Of a DNA stretch of 64,000 bases, positions 10,138 through 20,728 are shown piece after piece; within the stretch, counting starts at the first letter, position 1; every line of letters begins with the position of its first letter. This DNA comes from Jannaschia sp. Os4 (GTDB lineage Bacteria > Pseudomonadota > Alphaproteobacteria > Rhodobacterales > Rhodobacteraceae), in the NCBI RefSeq assembly GCF_016820245.1, contig NZ_JAFCAR010000001.1, forward strand, positions 62,001-126,000, in the 5' to 3' direction. The notes under the pieces were generated by a model. That model was not told the origin of the DNA. It was given only the letters and a program-made list of their open reading frames with translations, and ran no database searches. Position numbers and translations under genes: made by a program.

Positions 10138-10613
10138 CCGAGCCGCTCCACGTCCTGCGTGCCTCCGCCCCGCGCCGCGTCTTCGCGCTCGGCACCCAAG
10201 GCCTGCTGGGCCTCCTGCTGCTCTGGCTCGCGATGGCGCAGCCGCCGGAGGCGCCCGGATGGCGCATCGTCCTGCTCGTCCTCGGGGTGCTCGCGCTGGC
10301 CTTCGCGCTGCGCGGGTGGAACCGCTCGGCGGCGGGCATCGTCCTGCGGCGCGACGGGTTGTGGACCGAGGACGGCGAGGTCATCGCGCCGCTGGACCGC
10401 ATAGAGGCGGTGGAGCGCGGGGCCTTCGCCTTCAAGCCGTCCAACGGTTTCCTCGTTCGGATGTCCGCGCCGATGGAGCGCCGCTGGGTGCCCGGCCTGT
10501 GGTGGCGCTTCGGGCGCCGCGTGGGCGTGGGCGGCGTGACGGGGGGCGCGGAGACCAAGATGGTCGCAGACACCCTGATGGCGATGGTGAACGGCTACCC
10601 CGTCCCCGACTGA
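10134..10613 (+). CDS. Small inner-membrane protein with two membrane helices
   Basis: The 159-residue product starts from a GTG that overlaps the previous stop (GTGA). Two adjacent hydrophobic helices (about residues 20-35 and 43-60: GLLGLLLLWLAMA and IVLLVLGVLALAFAL) are followed by a soluble, beta-rich domain with IVLRRDGLWTEDGEVIAPL and RIEAVERGAFAFKPSNGFL, reminiscent of the bacterial PH-like domains that follow a membrane hairpin. That resemblance is an impression only. It ends 7 bases before the cobT stop on the other strand. Confidence 0.7.
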   Translation: MTEPLHVLRASAPRRVFALGTQGLLGLLLLWLAMAQPPEAPGWRIVLLVLGVLALAFALRGWNRSAAGIVLRRDGLWTEDGEVIAPLDRIEAVERGAFAFKPSNGFLVRMSAPMERRWVPGLWWRFGRRVGVGGVTGGAETKMVADTLMAMVNGYPVPD

Positions 10614-10620
10614 GGGACGC

Positions 10621-11613
10621 CTAGCCCTCGCTCACCCCCGCCTCGCCGAAGGTCGCCATGTCCGAGTGGCAGGCCAGCGCGCCCTTCACCACCTGCAGCG
10701 CCAGCGCCGCGCCCGACCCCTCGCCCAGCCGCAGGCCGAGGCGCAGGATCGGCGCCTTGCCCATCGCCTCGAGCATCCGCTCGTGCGCCCCCTCGGCCGA
10801 CAGGTGCCCCGCGATGCAGTGGTCCAGCGCGTCGTCCCGCTCGGCGCGCAGCACGAGGGCCGCGGCCCCGCAGATGAACCCGTCGAGGACCACGGGCACG
10901 CGGCGCGCCCGCGCCGCCGCGATGGCCCCCGCCATGGCCGCGATCTCGCGCCCCCCCAAGGCGGCGAGCGCCTCTAGGCCGGTGCGCGCCGGGTTGGCCG
11001 CCAGCGCCTCGGCCACGGCGGCCTCCTTGCGGGCCAGCCCGGAATCGTCGACGCCGGTGCCGCGCCCGGCCCAGCCGTCGCCGCCCAGCAGCGCGGCGGC
11101 CAGCGCGGCGGCGGGGGTGGTGTTGGCGATGCCCATCTCGCCCACGACCAGCGCGTCGGCCTCCGGATCGACCGCGTCCCACCCGGCGGAGAAGGCCGCG
11201 CAGCACTCGGCCTCGGTCATCGCGGGCCCTTCCGCGATGTCGCCGGTGGGCCGGTCGAGGTCGAGCGCGTGGACCGTCATCTCGGCCCCCGCCAGCTTGG
11301 ACAGCTGGTTGATCGCGGCGCCCCCGGCCTCGAAGTTGGCTACCATCTGCACGGTCACCTCCGCCGGGAACGCGCTGACGCCCCGCGCGGCGACCCCGTG
11401 GTTGCCCGCGAAGACGAGCACCTGCGGGCGCTCGATCCTCGGTCGCTCGGTCCCCTGCCACGCGGCCGCCCAGACGGCGATGTCCTCCAGCCGCCCCAGC
11501 GCCCCCGGCGGCTTGGTCAGGGTGGCGTCCCGCTCGCGCGCGGCGGCGGCGGCGGCGGTGTCGGGTCCGGGCCAGTCGGCGAGGGCGGCGCGGATGGCGG
11601 CGAAGTCGTGCAT
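10621..11613 (-). CDS. cobT: Nicotinate-nucleotide--dimethylbenzimidazole phosphoribosyltransferase CobT
   Basis: The 330-residue enzyme activates the lower ligand base of cobalamin to alpha-ribazole phosphate. The key segments are [49 protein letters not shown]-like (here [16 protein letters not shown]), [24 protein letters not shown] and EGSGAALAL, the last carrying the conserved Glu region. The start [11 protein letters not shown] at 11613 is chosen because the family begins there; longer in-frame readings upstream run over cobS. It is divergent from cobS with a 60-base gap containing both ribosome-binding regions, a common Rhodobacterales arrangement. Confidence 0.95.
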   Translation of the reverse strand: MHDFAAIRAALADWPGPDTAAAAAARERDATLTKPPGALGRLEDIAVWAAAWQGTERPRIERPQVLVFAGNHGVAARGVSAFPAEVTVQMVANFEAGGAAINQLSKLAGAEMTVHALDLDRPTGDIAEGPAMTEAECCAAFSAGWDAVDPEADALVVGEMGIANTTPAAALAAALLGGDGWAGRGTGVDDSGLARKEAAVAEALAANPARTGLEALAALGGREIAAMAGAIAAARARRVPVVLDGFICGAAALVLRAERDDALDHCIAGHLSAEGAHERMLEAMGKAPILRLGLRLGEGSGAALALQVVKGALACHSDMATFGEAGVSEG

Positions 11614-11673
11614 GGGGCTCTCCTGTTCGCGGCGGGTATGGACGGCGACGGGCCGGGGGGCCAGACGCGGCCC

Positions 11674-12396
11674 ATGCGCGCCGACCTCATCTCCGCCCTG
11701 ATGCTGATGACCCGCCTGCCCGTTCGCGGCACGCCGTCGCCCGCCGCCGACGGGGCGTGGGCGTGGCCCGTGGCGGGGGCGCTGGTGGGCCTGCTCGGCG
11801 CGCTCGCGGGGACGGGCGCGGCGGCGCTCGGGCTGCCGACCGCCTTCGCCGCGCTGCTCGCGGTCGCCGCGACGATCGCCGCAACCGGCGCGCTGCACGA
11901 GGACGGGCTGGCGGATTGCGCCGACGGGCTGTGGGGCGGCCGCACGCCCGCGCGGCGGCTGGATATCATGCGCGACAGCCGCCTCGGCTCCTACGGGGCG
12001 CTGGCGCTGGTGGTCGGCGTCGGGGCCAAGTGGTCCTTGGCGACCGCCGCCCTCGACCAAGGCACGCTGCTCTGGGCGCTCCCCGCCGCCGCGGCGGCGT
12101 CCCGCGCGCCGATGGCGTGGGCCATGCGCGCCCTGCCCGCGGCGCGGACGGACGGGCTCTCGCGCCATGTCGGCATCCCCGGCGCGCGGGAGGTCTGGCT
12201 CGGCGCCGGGCTCGCCGCGCTCCTCCTCGCGCCGTCCGGCCTTTCCGGCCTGCTCGCCGCCCTCGCCGTCGTGTTGACGGCCCTCGCCTGCGTCAGCCTC
12301 GCGCGCGCCAAGCTGGGCGGGCAGACCGGCGACGTGCTCGGCGGCACGCAGCAGATGTGCGAGATCGCGGCCCTCGCGGCGCTGACCCTCGCGTGA
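11674..12396 (+). CDS. cobS: Adenosylcobinamide-GDP ribazoletransferase CobS
   Basis: The 240-residue polytopic inner-membrane enzyme joins adenosylcobinamide-GDP and alpha-ribazole, the step after CobT. The signature [15 protein letters not shown], with its Asp-rich site, is at about residues 73-87. It is followed by [16 protein letters not shown] and, near the end, [20 protein letters not shown], all typical of CobS. At least five hydrophobic helices are visible. ATG at 11674 is used; an in-frame ATG at 11638 would add 12 polar residues. It is divergent from cobT. Confidence 0.94.
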   Translation: MRADLISALMLMTRLPVRGTPSPAADGAWAWPVAGALVGLLGALAGTGAAALGLPTAFAALLAVAATIAATGALHEDGLADCADGLWGGRTPARRLDIMRDSRLGSYGALALVVGVGAKWSLATAALDQGTLLWALPAAAAASRAPMAWAMRALPAARTDGLSRHVGIPGAREVWLGAGLAALLLAPSGLSGLLAALAVVLTALACVSLARAKLGGQTGDVLGGTQQMCEIAALAALTLA

Positions 12397-12427
12397 CCCT
12401 GCGCAGGCGGCGCGCTAGATAGCGGCA

Positions 12428-13120
12428 ATGTCGCTCTGGACCCGCATCCTCGACCTGATCGCGCAGCTCGCCCCCGGCGAGCGGCTGACGGCGCTGTTCG
12501 ACCTGCTGCGCGGCCCGCCCGAGCGGTCGGTGGCCTTCACCATCGCGGTGATCGCGCTGGGGGCCAAGATGGCCAAGGCCGACGGGCAGGTGACGGTGGA
12601 GGAGGTGCACGCCTTCCGCGAGGTGTTCCACATCCCCCCCGAGGACGAGGCCCACGCCGCGCGCGTGTTCGACCTCGCCCGCACGGACGTCGCCGGCTAC
12701 GAGGCCTACGCCGCCAAGGTCGGCGCGATGTTCGACGAGGACGCGCCCGCGCTGCGCGACCTGCTGGAGGGGCTGTTCCACGTCGCCATCGCGGACGGGC
12801 ACTACGGCGACGACGAGGACGCGTTCCTGCATCGCGTGGCCGACCTGTTCGGCCTGACTGAGCGGGAGTTCCGGGCCATCCGCGCCCGCTGCGTCCCCAC
12901 GCGCATGGCGGGCTTCGAGCCGGACCCGCGCGAGGTGCTGGGCGTCGGCCCCGGGGCCAGCGTCGAGGAGGCGAAGGCCGCGTGGCGCAAGCTGGTGCGC
13001 GACACGCATCCCGACCGGATGATGGCGCGGGGCCTGCCGGAGGAGGCGGTCCGCCTCGCCGAGCGCCGCTTGGTCGCGGTGAACCGGGCGTGGGAGGCGG
13101 TCCGGCGCGAGGCGGCCTGA
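12428..13120 (+). CDS. TerB-like / J-domain protein (DjlA type)
   Basis: The 230-residue product has an N-terminal TerB-like helical domain (about 35-150), with AFTIAVIALGAKMAKADGQV and the repeated acidic pattern HVAIADGHYGDDEDAFL, and a C-terminal J domain (about 165-230) with the diagnostic HPD in RDTHPDRM. This is the DjlA layout without the N-terminal membrane anchor; the first 20 residues are only moderately hydrophobic. J domains stimulate DnaK ATPase, so this is probably a co-chaperone. The client is unknown. Confidence 0.85.
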   Translation: MSLWTRILDLIAQLAPGERLTALFDLLRGPPERSVAFTIAVIALGAKMAKADGQVTVEEVHAFREVFHIPPEDEAHAARVFDLARTDVAGYEAYAAKVGAMFDEDAPALRDLLEGLFHVAIADGHYGDDEDAFLHRVADLFGLTEREFRAIRARCVPTRMAGFEPDPREVLGVGPGASVEEAKAAWRKLVRDTHPDRMMARGLPEEAVRLAERRLVAVNRAWEAVRREAA

Positions 13121-13151
13121 CGCGGGCGCGGTGCGCCCTAGCTCGCCCGTC

Positions 13152-14150
13152 ATGTCCTTCCGCTTCCTCACGTGGAACGTCGAGTGGTTCAACACGCTCT
13201 TCGACGACCATTCCCGCCCCGCCCCCTCCGACGACTGGTCCGCCCGCTGGAACGTCACCAAGGCCCGCCAGATCGAGGCCATCGGCACCGTGCTGCGCGC
13301 GCTCGACCCCGACGCGGCGCTGATCGTCGAGGCGCCGGACGAATCGCGCAGGCGCTCGACCGTGACCGCGCTCGAGGCCCTCGCCGAGCGGCTCGAACTG
13401 CGCGTCCGCCGCACGGCGATCGGCTTCGGCAACGACACCAAGCAGGAACTGGCGCTGATGCACGACCCCGCGCGGGTGACGCCGGCCCACGCGCCGGGCG
13501 AGCACGACCGCGCGCCGCGCTTCGACGGCACGTGGAAGGCGGAGGGGGCGTCGGTCGTCTGGTCCAAGCCGCCCCTGGAGCTGGACCTCCACCTGCAGGG
13601 CTGGGCCGAGACGCTCCACCTGATCGGGGTGCACGCGAAGTCCAAGGCGGCGGGCGGCGACGACCCAGACGCGGCGCTCCGCCGGGCGGTGAGGAACCGG
13701 CGCAAGCACCTCGCCCAGTGCGCGTGGCTGCGCGGGCGGGTCGACGGGCGGCTGGCCGAGGGGCGCAGCATGATCGTGGCGGGCGACTTCAACGACGGGC
13801 CGGGGCTGGACCGGTTCGAGGCGCTGTTCGGGCGCTCCGGCCTCGAGATGGTCGTCGGCGAGGGCGAGGGCGCGCTGCACGACCCCGCCGCCATCCCGCC
13901 CGCGCTCGGGGTGGCCACGCCGCAGACGGCCCGGTTCTGGCACGCGGAGCAGGAGCACTACATCGGCGCGCTGCTCGACTTCGCGCTGGTCTCCGGCGAT
14001 CTGAAGGACCGCGCCCGGTGGCGCATCGTCCACCCTCTCGACGACCCCGCCGCCGCGGCCGACGACGAGCTGCAAGCCGCCCTCCTCGACGCCTCCGACC
14101 ACTTCCCGGTGGTCCTCGACCTCGCGCCGGAGGTATCCTCGGATCCATGA
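13152..14150 (+). CDS. Endonuclease/exonuclease/phosphatase (EEP) family protein
   Basis: The 332-residue protein has the EEP landmarks in order: TWNVEWFN near the N terminus, DAALIVEAPDE (metal-binding Glu), GVHAKSKAAGG, VAGDFNDGPG and the terminal DHFPVVLDL (catalytic SDH: here ASDHFPV). These build a Mg-dependent phosphoesterase active site of the exonuclease III / DNase I class. No signal peptide is evident. The ATG at 13152 is preferred to an in-frame GTG at 13131 because the first beta strand FRFLTWNV then starts directly. The substrate is unknown. The stop overlaps the next ATG. Confidence 0.85.
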   Translation: MSFRFLTWNVEWFNTLFDDHSRPAPSDDWSARWNVTKARQIEAIGTVLRALDPDAALIVEAPDESRRRSTVTALEALAERLELRVRRTAIGFGNDTKQELALMHDPARVTPAHAPGEHDRAPRFDGTWKAEGASVVWSKPPLELDLHLQGWAETLHLIGVHAKSKAAGGDDPDAALRRAVRNRRKHLAQCAWLRGRVDGRLAEGRSMIVAGDFNDGPGLDRFEALFGRSGLEMVVGEGEGALHDPAAIPPALGVATPQTARFWHAEQEHYIGALLDFALVSGDLKDRARWRIVHPLDDPAAAADDELQAALLDASDHFPVVLDLAPEVSSDP

Positions 14151-14479
14151 CCCGCCTCGCGCTCCTCCTCGCCCTCGCCGCCACGCCCCTCGCCGCGCAG
14201 GAGGCCGAGCCGCCCTCGCTTATGGAGCGCGGCCTGCGGCTCCTCATGGAGGGCTTGGCCGAGGAGATGGAGCCCGCGCTGCGCGACCTGCAGTCGCTGG
14301 CCGACGACGCGCAGCCGATGATGGAGGCGCTGCGCGACCAGCTGGGCGAGGCGTTCGGGGGGCTCGACGCCTACCACCCGCCCGAGGTGCTGGAGAACGG
14401 CGACATCCTGATCCGCCGCAAGCGGCCCGGCGACGACGTGGAGGTCGAGACGAACCCCGACGGGTCGATCGACCTCTAG
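14147..14479 (+). CDS. Small exported protein of a Rhodobacterales family, unknown function
   Basis: The 110-residue product has a Sec signal peptide (MTRLALLLALAATPLAAQEA) and a helical acidic middle with LMEGLAEEMEPALRDLQSLA and MMEALRDQLGE. It ends in a short conserved strand pair, HPPEVLENGDILIRRK. Similar small periplasmic proteins are often mis-named AAA+ ATPase in Rhodobacteraceae annotations; there is no P-loop here. The ATG overlaps the stop of the EEP gene, and its stop TAG interlocks with the rodA stop on the other strand (14476-14479, CTAG). Confidence 0.75.
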   Translation: MTRLALLLALAATPLAAQEAEPPSLMERGLRLLMEGLAEEMEPALRDLQSLADDAQPMMEALRDQLGEAFGGLDAYHPPEVLENGDILIRRKRPGDDVEVETNPDGSIDL

Positions 14480-15642
14480 CGCCGGATCAGCCGCCCCTCG
14501 TCGCCCCGCCGGGGCCGGTGCACGTGGGCCGACTGCACGATCCCGAAGCCCACCATCAGCACGAGCATCGCCGACCCCCCGTAGCTCACCAGCGGCAGGG
14601 GCACGCCGACGACGGGCGCCATGCCCATGACCATCGACATGTTCACCGCGAAGAACAGGAAGAACGTCACCGCGACGCCGACCGTCACGAGCGCGGAGAA
14701 GCGGTCCTTCATCCGCATGGCGGCCGCGACGCAGACCGCGATGATGACGAAGTAGAGGCCCAGCAGCGAGACCGACCCCACCAGCCCGAACTCCTCGGCC
14801 AAGGTGGTGAAGATGAAGTCGGTGTGCTTCTCGGGCAGGAAGTTGAGCCGCGCCTGCGTGCCTTGGAGGTAGCCTTTGCCGGACACGCCCCCCGACCCCA
14901 GCGCGATCTTCGACTGGGTGATGTGGTAGCCCGCGCCCAAGGGGTCGCTCTCCGGGTCGAGGAAGGTGTCGATGCGGCGGTACTGGTAGTCCTGCAGGAT
15001 CTGCCACGACTGCCCGCGCGACTGGAGCACGGCCCAGACCGCCGCGCCCGCGCCCGCGATGACGGTCGCGAAGTAGGCCCAGTGCACCCCCGCGAGGAAC
15101 ATCACCGCCCCCCCGCCCGCCAGAAGCAGGATGGAGGTGCCGAGGTCGGGCTGCTGGATCACGAGCAGCACGGGGAGGCAGATGATCGCCACCGGGATCG
15201 CCACGAAGACCGGGTGGGACACGCGCGACAGCGGCAGCCAGTCGTAGTAGGCCGCGAGCATCATCACGAGCGCGATCTTCATCACCTCGGACGGCTGCAG
15301 GCGCATGAAGCCGAGGTCGATCCACCGCTGCGCGCCGCCGCCCGTCACGCCGACCAGCTCCACCGCCACGAGGAGCAGCATCGCGCCCACGTAGACGACC
15401 GCGCTGACGTTGCGCCAGAACCAGATCGGGATCATCCCCACGATCACCATGGCCACGAGGCCCAGCACGAAGCGCTGCGCCTGCGGCTCGGCCCAGCGCG
15501 CGTCGCCGCCCGCCACCGAGTAGAGCGTCACGAGGCCGATCCCGACCACCGCGCAGATCGCCACGATCAGCGCCCAGTTCAGCGCGAGGAGCTTCTGCGG
15601 CCCTTGGGGGACCCGGGCGACGTTGTACTCGAGGAAGCTCAT
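14476..15642 (-). CDS. rodA: Rod-shape SEDS glycosyltransferase RodA
   Basis: The 388-residue, about ten-helix SEDS protein polymerises glycan from lipid II during elongation with PBP2. Typical segments are GGAQRWIDLGFMRLQPSEVMK, VIQQPDLGTSILLL, NFLPEKHTDFIFTTLAEEFG with the catalytic-region Glu-Glu, and PLVSYGGSAMLVLMVGFGI. The start overlaps the mrdA stop by four bases (ATGA), showing coupling. It is the last gene of the minus-strand mre operon. Confidence 0.96.
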   Translation of the reverse strand: MSFLEYNVARVPQGPQKLLALNWALIVAICAVVGIGLVTLYSVAGGDARWAEPQAQRFVLGLVAMVIVGMIPIWFWRNVSAVVYVGAMLLLVAVELVGVTGGGAQRWIDLGFMRLQPSEVMKIALVMMLAAYYDWLPLSRVSHPVFVAIPVAIICLPVLLVIQQPDLGTSILLLAGGGAVMFLAGVHWAYFATVIAGAGAAVWAVLQSRGQSWQILQDYQYRRIDTFLDPESDPLGAGYHITQSKIALGSGGVSGKGYLQGTQARLNFLPEKHTDFIFTTLAEEFGLVGSVSLLGLYFVIIAVCVAAAMRMKDRFSALVTVGVAVTFFLFFAVNMSMVMGMAPVVGVPLPLVSYGGSAMLVLMVGFGIVQSAHVHRPRRGDEGRLIRR

Positions 15643-17582
15643 GCCTCCGTGCTCCAGCCGACGCGGCCGGGGAACCGCTGCAGGTCCATCGCGCCGAACC
15701 GCGCGGCGATCTCGTCGCGCTGCCCGTCCGGGTAGGCCTCCAAGGGCGGGACGTCCCCGTGCAGCGCGTAGAGCATCACGTCGCGCGCCACCGGCGCCGC
15801 TGCCGACGAGCCGCCGCCGCCATGCTCGACGACCACGGACACGGCGTATTTCGGATCGTCCCGCGGCGCATAGCCGACGAACAGGCCGTGGTCGCGCCGG
15901 TTCCACGGCAGGTCCTCGTTGCGCACGACGCCCCGCGCGCGCTCGGCGGCGGTGATGTTGCGCACCTGCGAGGTGCCGGTCTTGCCCGCGAACTTCTGCC
16001 CCGCGAGGTCGAAGCGCGACCGCCCCGCCGTGCCGCCGCGCGCGTTGACCACCTGGTCCATCGCGTCCCGCACGAGGTCCAGCCACGAGCGCGGCAGGTC
16101 CAGCGGCCCCTTCACGCCCGACGGCTGGTCCACCCCGTCGATCGAGCGGACCATGCGCGGCTCGACCTCGAGCCCGCTGGCGAGCCGCGCCGTCATCACC
16201 GCCAGCTGCAGCGGCGAGGCCAGCACGAAGCCCTGCCCGATCGAGGCGTTCAGGCTGTCGCCCACCACCCATTCCTCGCCGCGGCGGGACCGCTTCCACT
16301 CCCGCGTCGGGTTCAGGCCCTCCGAGACCGAGGTCATCCCCATCTCGAACCGCTGCCCGAAGCCGAGCTTGCGCGCCATCGCGGCCATCCGGTCGATGCC
16401 GGTCCGCAGCGCCAGCTCGTAGTAGTAGACGTCGCAGGACTCGCGCAGCGACTCCGCGAGGTCGACGCTCCCGTGGCCGGCCCGCTTCCAGCAGTGGAAG
16501 CGCCGGTTCGACACGGTCAGGTGGCCCGGGCAGTTGATGCGCTCGCCGGGGCTGATCTCGCCCGCCTCCAGCGCCGCGAGCAGCGTGACCATCTTGTAGG
16601 TCGAGCCCGGCGGGTAGAGGCCCTGCACGATCTTGTTGTGCAGCGGGCGCCGCTCGTTGTCGCGCAACTCGGCGAAGTCCGGGACGGAGATGCCGCCGAT
16701 GAACTTGTTCGGGTCGTAGGAGGGCGAGGACACGGCCGCCAGCACGTCCCCGTTGCGGACGTCCAGCACGACCGCCGCCGCGCTCTCGTCGCCCAGCCGC
16801 GCCTGCACGAAGTTCTGCAGCCCCGCGTCGATCGACAGGCGCACGTCCGCGCCGCGCTCGCCCTCGGTGCGGCCCACCTCGCGCATGATGCGCCCGGCGG
16901 CGTTCACCTCGACCCGGCGGTTGCCCGCGCGGCCCCGGAGATGCGGCTCGAGGATCCGCTCGGCCCCGAGCTTGCCGATCTGGTACTCCGGCAGCGAGCG
17001 CAGCAGCTCCGGCTGCGGGTCGCGCTCGAGGTCCTGCTCCGAGACGCGGCCCGTGTAGCCCACGACATGCGCGTAGTCCTGCCCCAGCGGGTAGGACCGG
17101 GCGAGCGCCACCTCCGGCGTCACCCCCGGCAGGGCGGGCGCGTTCACGGCGATGGTCGACAGGTCCTCCCACGTCAGGCGGTCGCCCAGCGTTACGGGGA
17201 CGTGGGCGGGGGTGCGGCGCATCTCCTCGAGCGCGCGCTCGACCTGCTCGTCGTCGAGGCGGACGAGGGCGCGCAGCCGGCCGACCACCTTGTCCACGTC
17301 CTCCACGTTCTCGCGGGTGAGCGAGACGCGGTAAATCTGCTCGTTGCCCGCCAGCGGAATGCCGTTGCGGTCGAAGATCTGCCCGCGGGTGGGCGAGATC
17401 GGCTCGATCTTGATGCGGTTGTCCTCGGCCAGCAGCAGGAACTGGTCGGCCTGGTCGACCTGCAGGTGGCCCATCCGCGCGACCAGCAGCCCGCCGAACG
17501 CCGTCATCAGCCCGCCCGCGACCATGCCGCGCCGGGTGACGATGCGGGAGGCGAGCAACTGTTCCTGCGCGTTGCGCTTCAT
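15639..17582 (-). CDS. mrdA: Penicillin-binding protein 2 (elongasome transpeptidase)
   Basis: The 647-residue class B PBP has one N-terminal membrane helix (about 18-35), the pedestal motif SPTRGQIFDRNGIPLA, and a transpeptidase domain with the nucleophile box PPGSTYKM (SxxK), an SxN-region around RESCDVYYYELA, and KTGTSQVRN (KTG box). It crosslinks peptidoglycan of the lateral wall and works with RodA, MreC and MreD. Length and order are standard. The gene lies 19 bases downstream of mreD. Confidence 0.96.
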   Translation of the reverse strand: MKRNAQEQLLASRIVTRRGMVAGGLMTAFGGLLVARMGHLQVDQADQFLLLAEDNRIKIEPISPTRGQIFDRNGIPLAGNEQIYRVSLTRENVEDVDKVVGRLRALVRLDDEQVERALEEMRRTPAHVPVTLGDRLTWEDLSTIAVNAPALPGVTPEVALARSYPLGQDYAHVVGYTGRVSEQDLERDPQPELLRSLPEYQIGKLGAERILEPHLRGRAGNRRVEVNAAGRIMREVGRTEGERGADVRLSIDAGLQNFVQARLGDESAAAVVLDVRNGDVLAAVSSPSYDPNKFIGGISVPDFAELRDNERRPLHNKIVQGLYPPGSTYKMVTLLAALEAGEISPGERINCPGHLTVSNRRFHCWKRAGHGSVDLAESLRESCDVYYYELALRTGIDRMAAMARKLGFGQRFEMGMTSVSEGLNPTREWKRSRRGEEWVVGDSLNASIGQGFVLASPLQLAVMTARLASGLEVEPRMVRSIDGVDQPSGVKGPLDLPRSWLDLVRDAMDQVVNARGGTAGRSRFDLAGQKFAGKTGTSQVRNITAAERARGVVRNEDLPWNRRDHGLFVGYAPRDDPKYAVSVVVEHGGGGSSAAAPVARDVMLYALHGDVPPLEAYPDGQRDEIAARFGAMDLQRFPGRVGWSTEA

Positions 17583-17601
17583 GCGTGGACCCTCCGGTGG
17601 A

Positions 17602-18123
17602 TCAGGCGCGGCTGCCGAGGCTGTCGAGTTCGCCGGGCGCGAGGCGCCGGACCCCGAGCCCCATGGAGAATAGCGCGGCCGGCACGTAGAACACCACGGT
17701 CGCGAGCGCGTGAAGGGCCTGCCCCGTCAGCGGGGGCCGCTCGGCGAGAAGCAGCACGAGCGCGAGGTACTGCGCCGCGAAGGCCGCGAGGATCGTCAGC
17801 GCGGCGGAGCCGGCCTCGGACCAGAAGGGGAGCGCCTCGGTCTGGTCGACGCGGCGGCGCTGCCACTCGGCGGCGAGCAGCACGATCAGCGTCCACAGGC
17901 CGAGCGGGCGCATCAGGAGCGCGTCCTGCATCAGGATCACGGCCACCAAGAGCCAAGGCGGCACGTAGTCGGGACGCCGCAGCACCCACGCGAGCACGAG
18001 GCAGATCGTCAGCTCCGGCCCCGGCGTCGCGGTCTCGGACGCGCCGAAGGGCAGCAGCGCGAAGAACGTGATCGCCGCCGCCAGCCCCACGAACACCGTG
18101 CGCCATGCCCAGACGGAGCCCAT
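17602..18123 (-). CDS. mreD: Rod shape-determining protein MreD
   Basis: The 173-residue inner-membrane protein has five or six hydrophobic helices and the conserved PDYVPPWLLVAVILMQDALL segment with the Pro and Asp typical of MreD. It is weakly conserved in sequence, so the call rests on topology plus exact position between mreC and mrdA. Start ATG at 18123 abuts the mreC stop without a gap. Confidence 0.92.
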   Translation of the reverse strand: MGSVWAWRTVFVGLAAAITFFALLPFGASETATPGPELTICLVLAWVLRRPDYVPPWLLVAVILMQDALLMRPLGLWTLIVLLAAEWQRRRVDQTEALPFWSEAGSAALTILAAFAAQYLALVLLLAERPPLTGQALHALATVVFYVPAALFSMGLGVRRLAPGELDSLGSRA

Positions 18124-19053
18124 TCAGCCGCCCTCGCCCGCGTCGGTCTCCTCGTCCCCCGCCTGCGCCAGCGGCACGGCGAGGCCCGGCGCCCCCGGCG
18201 GCGCCACCAGCTCGCCCGTGCCCTCGATGGGCTCGGGCGGGCGGGTCCGCAGGATGCGCAGGAACTCCAGCCGCGTCGTGTCCGCCGCGAGGCGCAGCCG
18301 CAGCCGCCCGTCCGTCGCCAGCACCACGCGCCCCACGAGCAGGTCGGGCGGGAACACGCCGCCGTCGCCGCTGGTCACCACCCGGTCGCCGGCGCGCACG
18401 TCCTCGGGCCGCTCGATGAACTCCAGCACGGGAAAGGCCGTCGTGTCGCCCGACAGCACCGCGCGCAGGCCCGAGGGCTGCACCGTCACGGGGATGCGGC
18501 TGTCGCCGTCGGTCACGAGGATCACGCGGCTCGTCCGGTCGCCCACGCCCGAGATGCGGCCGACCAGCCCCAGCCCGTCCATCGCGGCCCAGCCGTCGCG
18601 CACCCCGTCCTCGCGCCCGATGTTGATCAGCACCGAGCGCCGGAACGGCGACCCGCTGTCGGTCATCACCACGCCCGTCACGTAGGTCAGGCCAGGCGAC
18701 AGGCGCACCTGGTTCAGGTCCAGCAGGCGCGCGTTCTCCTGCTCCAGTTGCAGCGCGGCCTCGCGCCACGACTGCATCGCCTGCAGCTCGCGGCGCAGCT
18801 CGCGGTTCTGCTCGTAGACCCGCGCGTAGCCCTCGAAGTCGTCCCAGACGTGGCCCGCCCACGTCACCGGCCCCAGCGCCCACTCGACGTTCGGCACCAC
18901 CGCGTCGACCACGGCGGCGCGCAGCCGCTCGGCCCGCGGGTTGTCGATCCGCCAGAGCAGCACAAGCAGCACGAGGCAGACGCAGGTGATCGTCAGCAGC
19001 AGCCGCCGCACCGGGCGGGCGTAGACTTCCTCGCTGCTGCGTCCCTTGGCCAT
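18124..19053 (-). CDS. mreC: Rod shape-determining protein MreC
   Basis: The 309-residue protein has a short cytoplasmic N terminus, one membrane helix (about 16-36), a coiled coil (about 73-105, with YEQNRELRRELQAMQSWRE) and the two beta domains typical of MreC, with the landmark GSPFRRSVLINIGREDGVRDGW and VVTSGDGGVFPPDLLVGRV. A Pro/Gly/Glu-rich tail of about 40 residues ends the protein. It links MreB inside the cell to PBP2 in the periplasm. It is 28 bases downstream of mreB. Confidence 0.94.
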   Translation of the reverse strand: MAKGRSSEEVYARPVRRLLLTITCVCLVLLVLLWRIDNPRAERLRAAVVDAVVPNVEWALGPVTWAGHVWDDFEGYARVYEQNRELRRELQAMQSWREAALQLEQENARLLDLNQVRLSPGLTYVTGVVMTDSGSPFRRSVLINIGREDGVRDGWAAMDGLGLVGRISGVGDRTSRVILVTDGDSRIPVTVQPSGLRAVLSGDTTAFPVLEFIERPEDVRAGDRVVTSGDGGVFPPDLLVGRVVLATDGRLRLRLAADTTRLEFLRILRTRPPEPIEGTGELVAPPGAPGLAVPLAQAGDEETDAGEGG

Positions 19054-19081
19054 GCGGCCCCCTCCCCGGTCGGTGGGCGGT

Positions 19082-20191
<1,110 letters not shown>

Positions 20192-20219
20192 TTACGCCCG
20201 GGGCGGCGCGGTGTGAAGG

Positions 20220-20546
20220 TCACGCGGTGGTGCGGATGCGCCACATTTCGCCGGTGGCGGGGTCCGCCGCCCATGCCTCCCGCCGCGGGGCGGGCGCGCC
20301 CGGCGGGGCCGCCCACGGGATGGCGGGCGCGGCGGGGCGCGGCCGGGCGGCGGCGGCGCGCAGCACCGCGGCTCGCTCCCCGTGGCCCATGCGCGGCCAG
20401 CGCGCGATCTCGGACGGGGAGCGGCGGCAGCGCACGCAGAGGCGGTCGCCCTCGTCCAGGCGGCAGGTGTTGCATGGCGCAGCGACGGCGCGGCGCGCGG
20501 ACAGGCGCGACAGGAGCCCCCAGAGGGGCGCGGTTCGGTCGGACAT
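20220..20546 (-). CDS. DUF1289-family Cys-rich protein with a Pro-rich tail
   Basis: The 108-residue product contains a DUF1289 core at about residues 24-58: CRLDEGDRLCVRCRRSPSEI, then ARWPRMGHGERAAVL. Three of the four usual Cys residues are inside the core and one is just before it (PCNTC), giving a probable metal-binding knuckle. After about residue 65 it turns into an Ala/Pro/Arg-rich tail not typical of this short family. ATG at 20546 follows a GAGAGG ribosome-binding site on the minus strand. Function of the family is unknown. Confidence 0.75.
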   Translation of the reverse strand: MSDRTAPLWGLLSRLSARRAVAAPCNTCRLDEGDRLCVRCRRSPSEIARWPRMGHGERAAVLRAAAARPRPAAPAIPWAAPPGAPAPRREAWAADPATGEMWRIRTTA

Positions 20547-20728
20547 GCTCGGTCCTCTCGGGGTCGGCGGGGATGCCGTGGACCGGTTGATCCGGCCTCG
20601 CGTCCGGGGCTGCGCCCGGAAAGAGGCGAGAATGCGGCAGGTGCGGAGGACGCCGGGCATGGGCGGGCGAGGGATCGGCTTGGCACGGACGTGCCACGCC
20701 GATCGTTAACGCCCGGTTCGGGGCGGCG

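Noticed and set aside
14147-14479. AAA+ ATPase label often given to this small family
   Set aside because: The 110-residue exported protein has no Walker A or B motif.
14518-18071. Long plus-strand open frames opposite rodA, mrdA and mreD
   Set aside because: These are His/Arg/Asp-rich shadows of the minus-strand mre operon; the minus strand has clear catalytic motifs.
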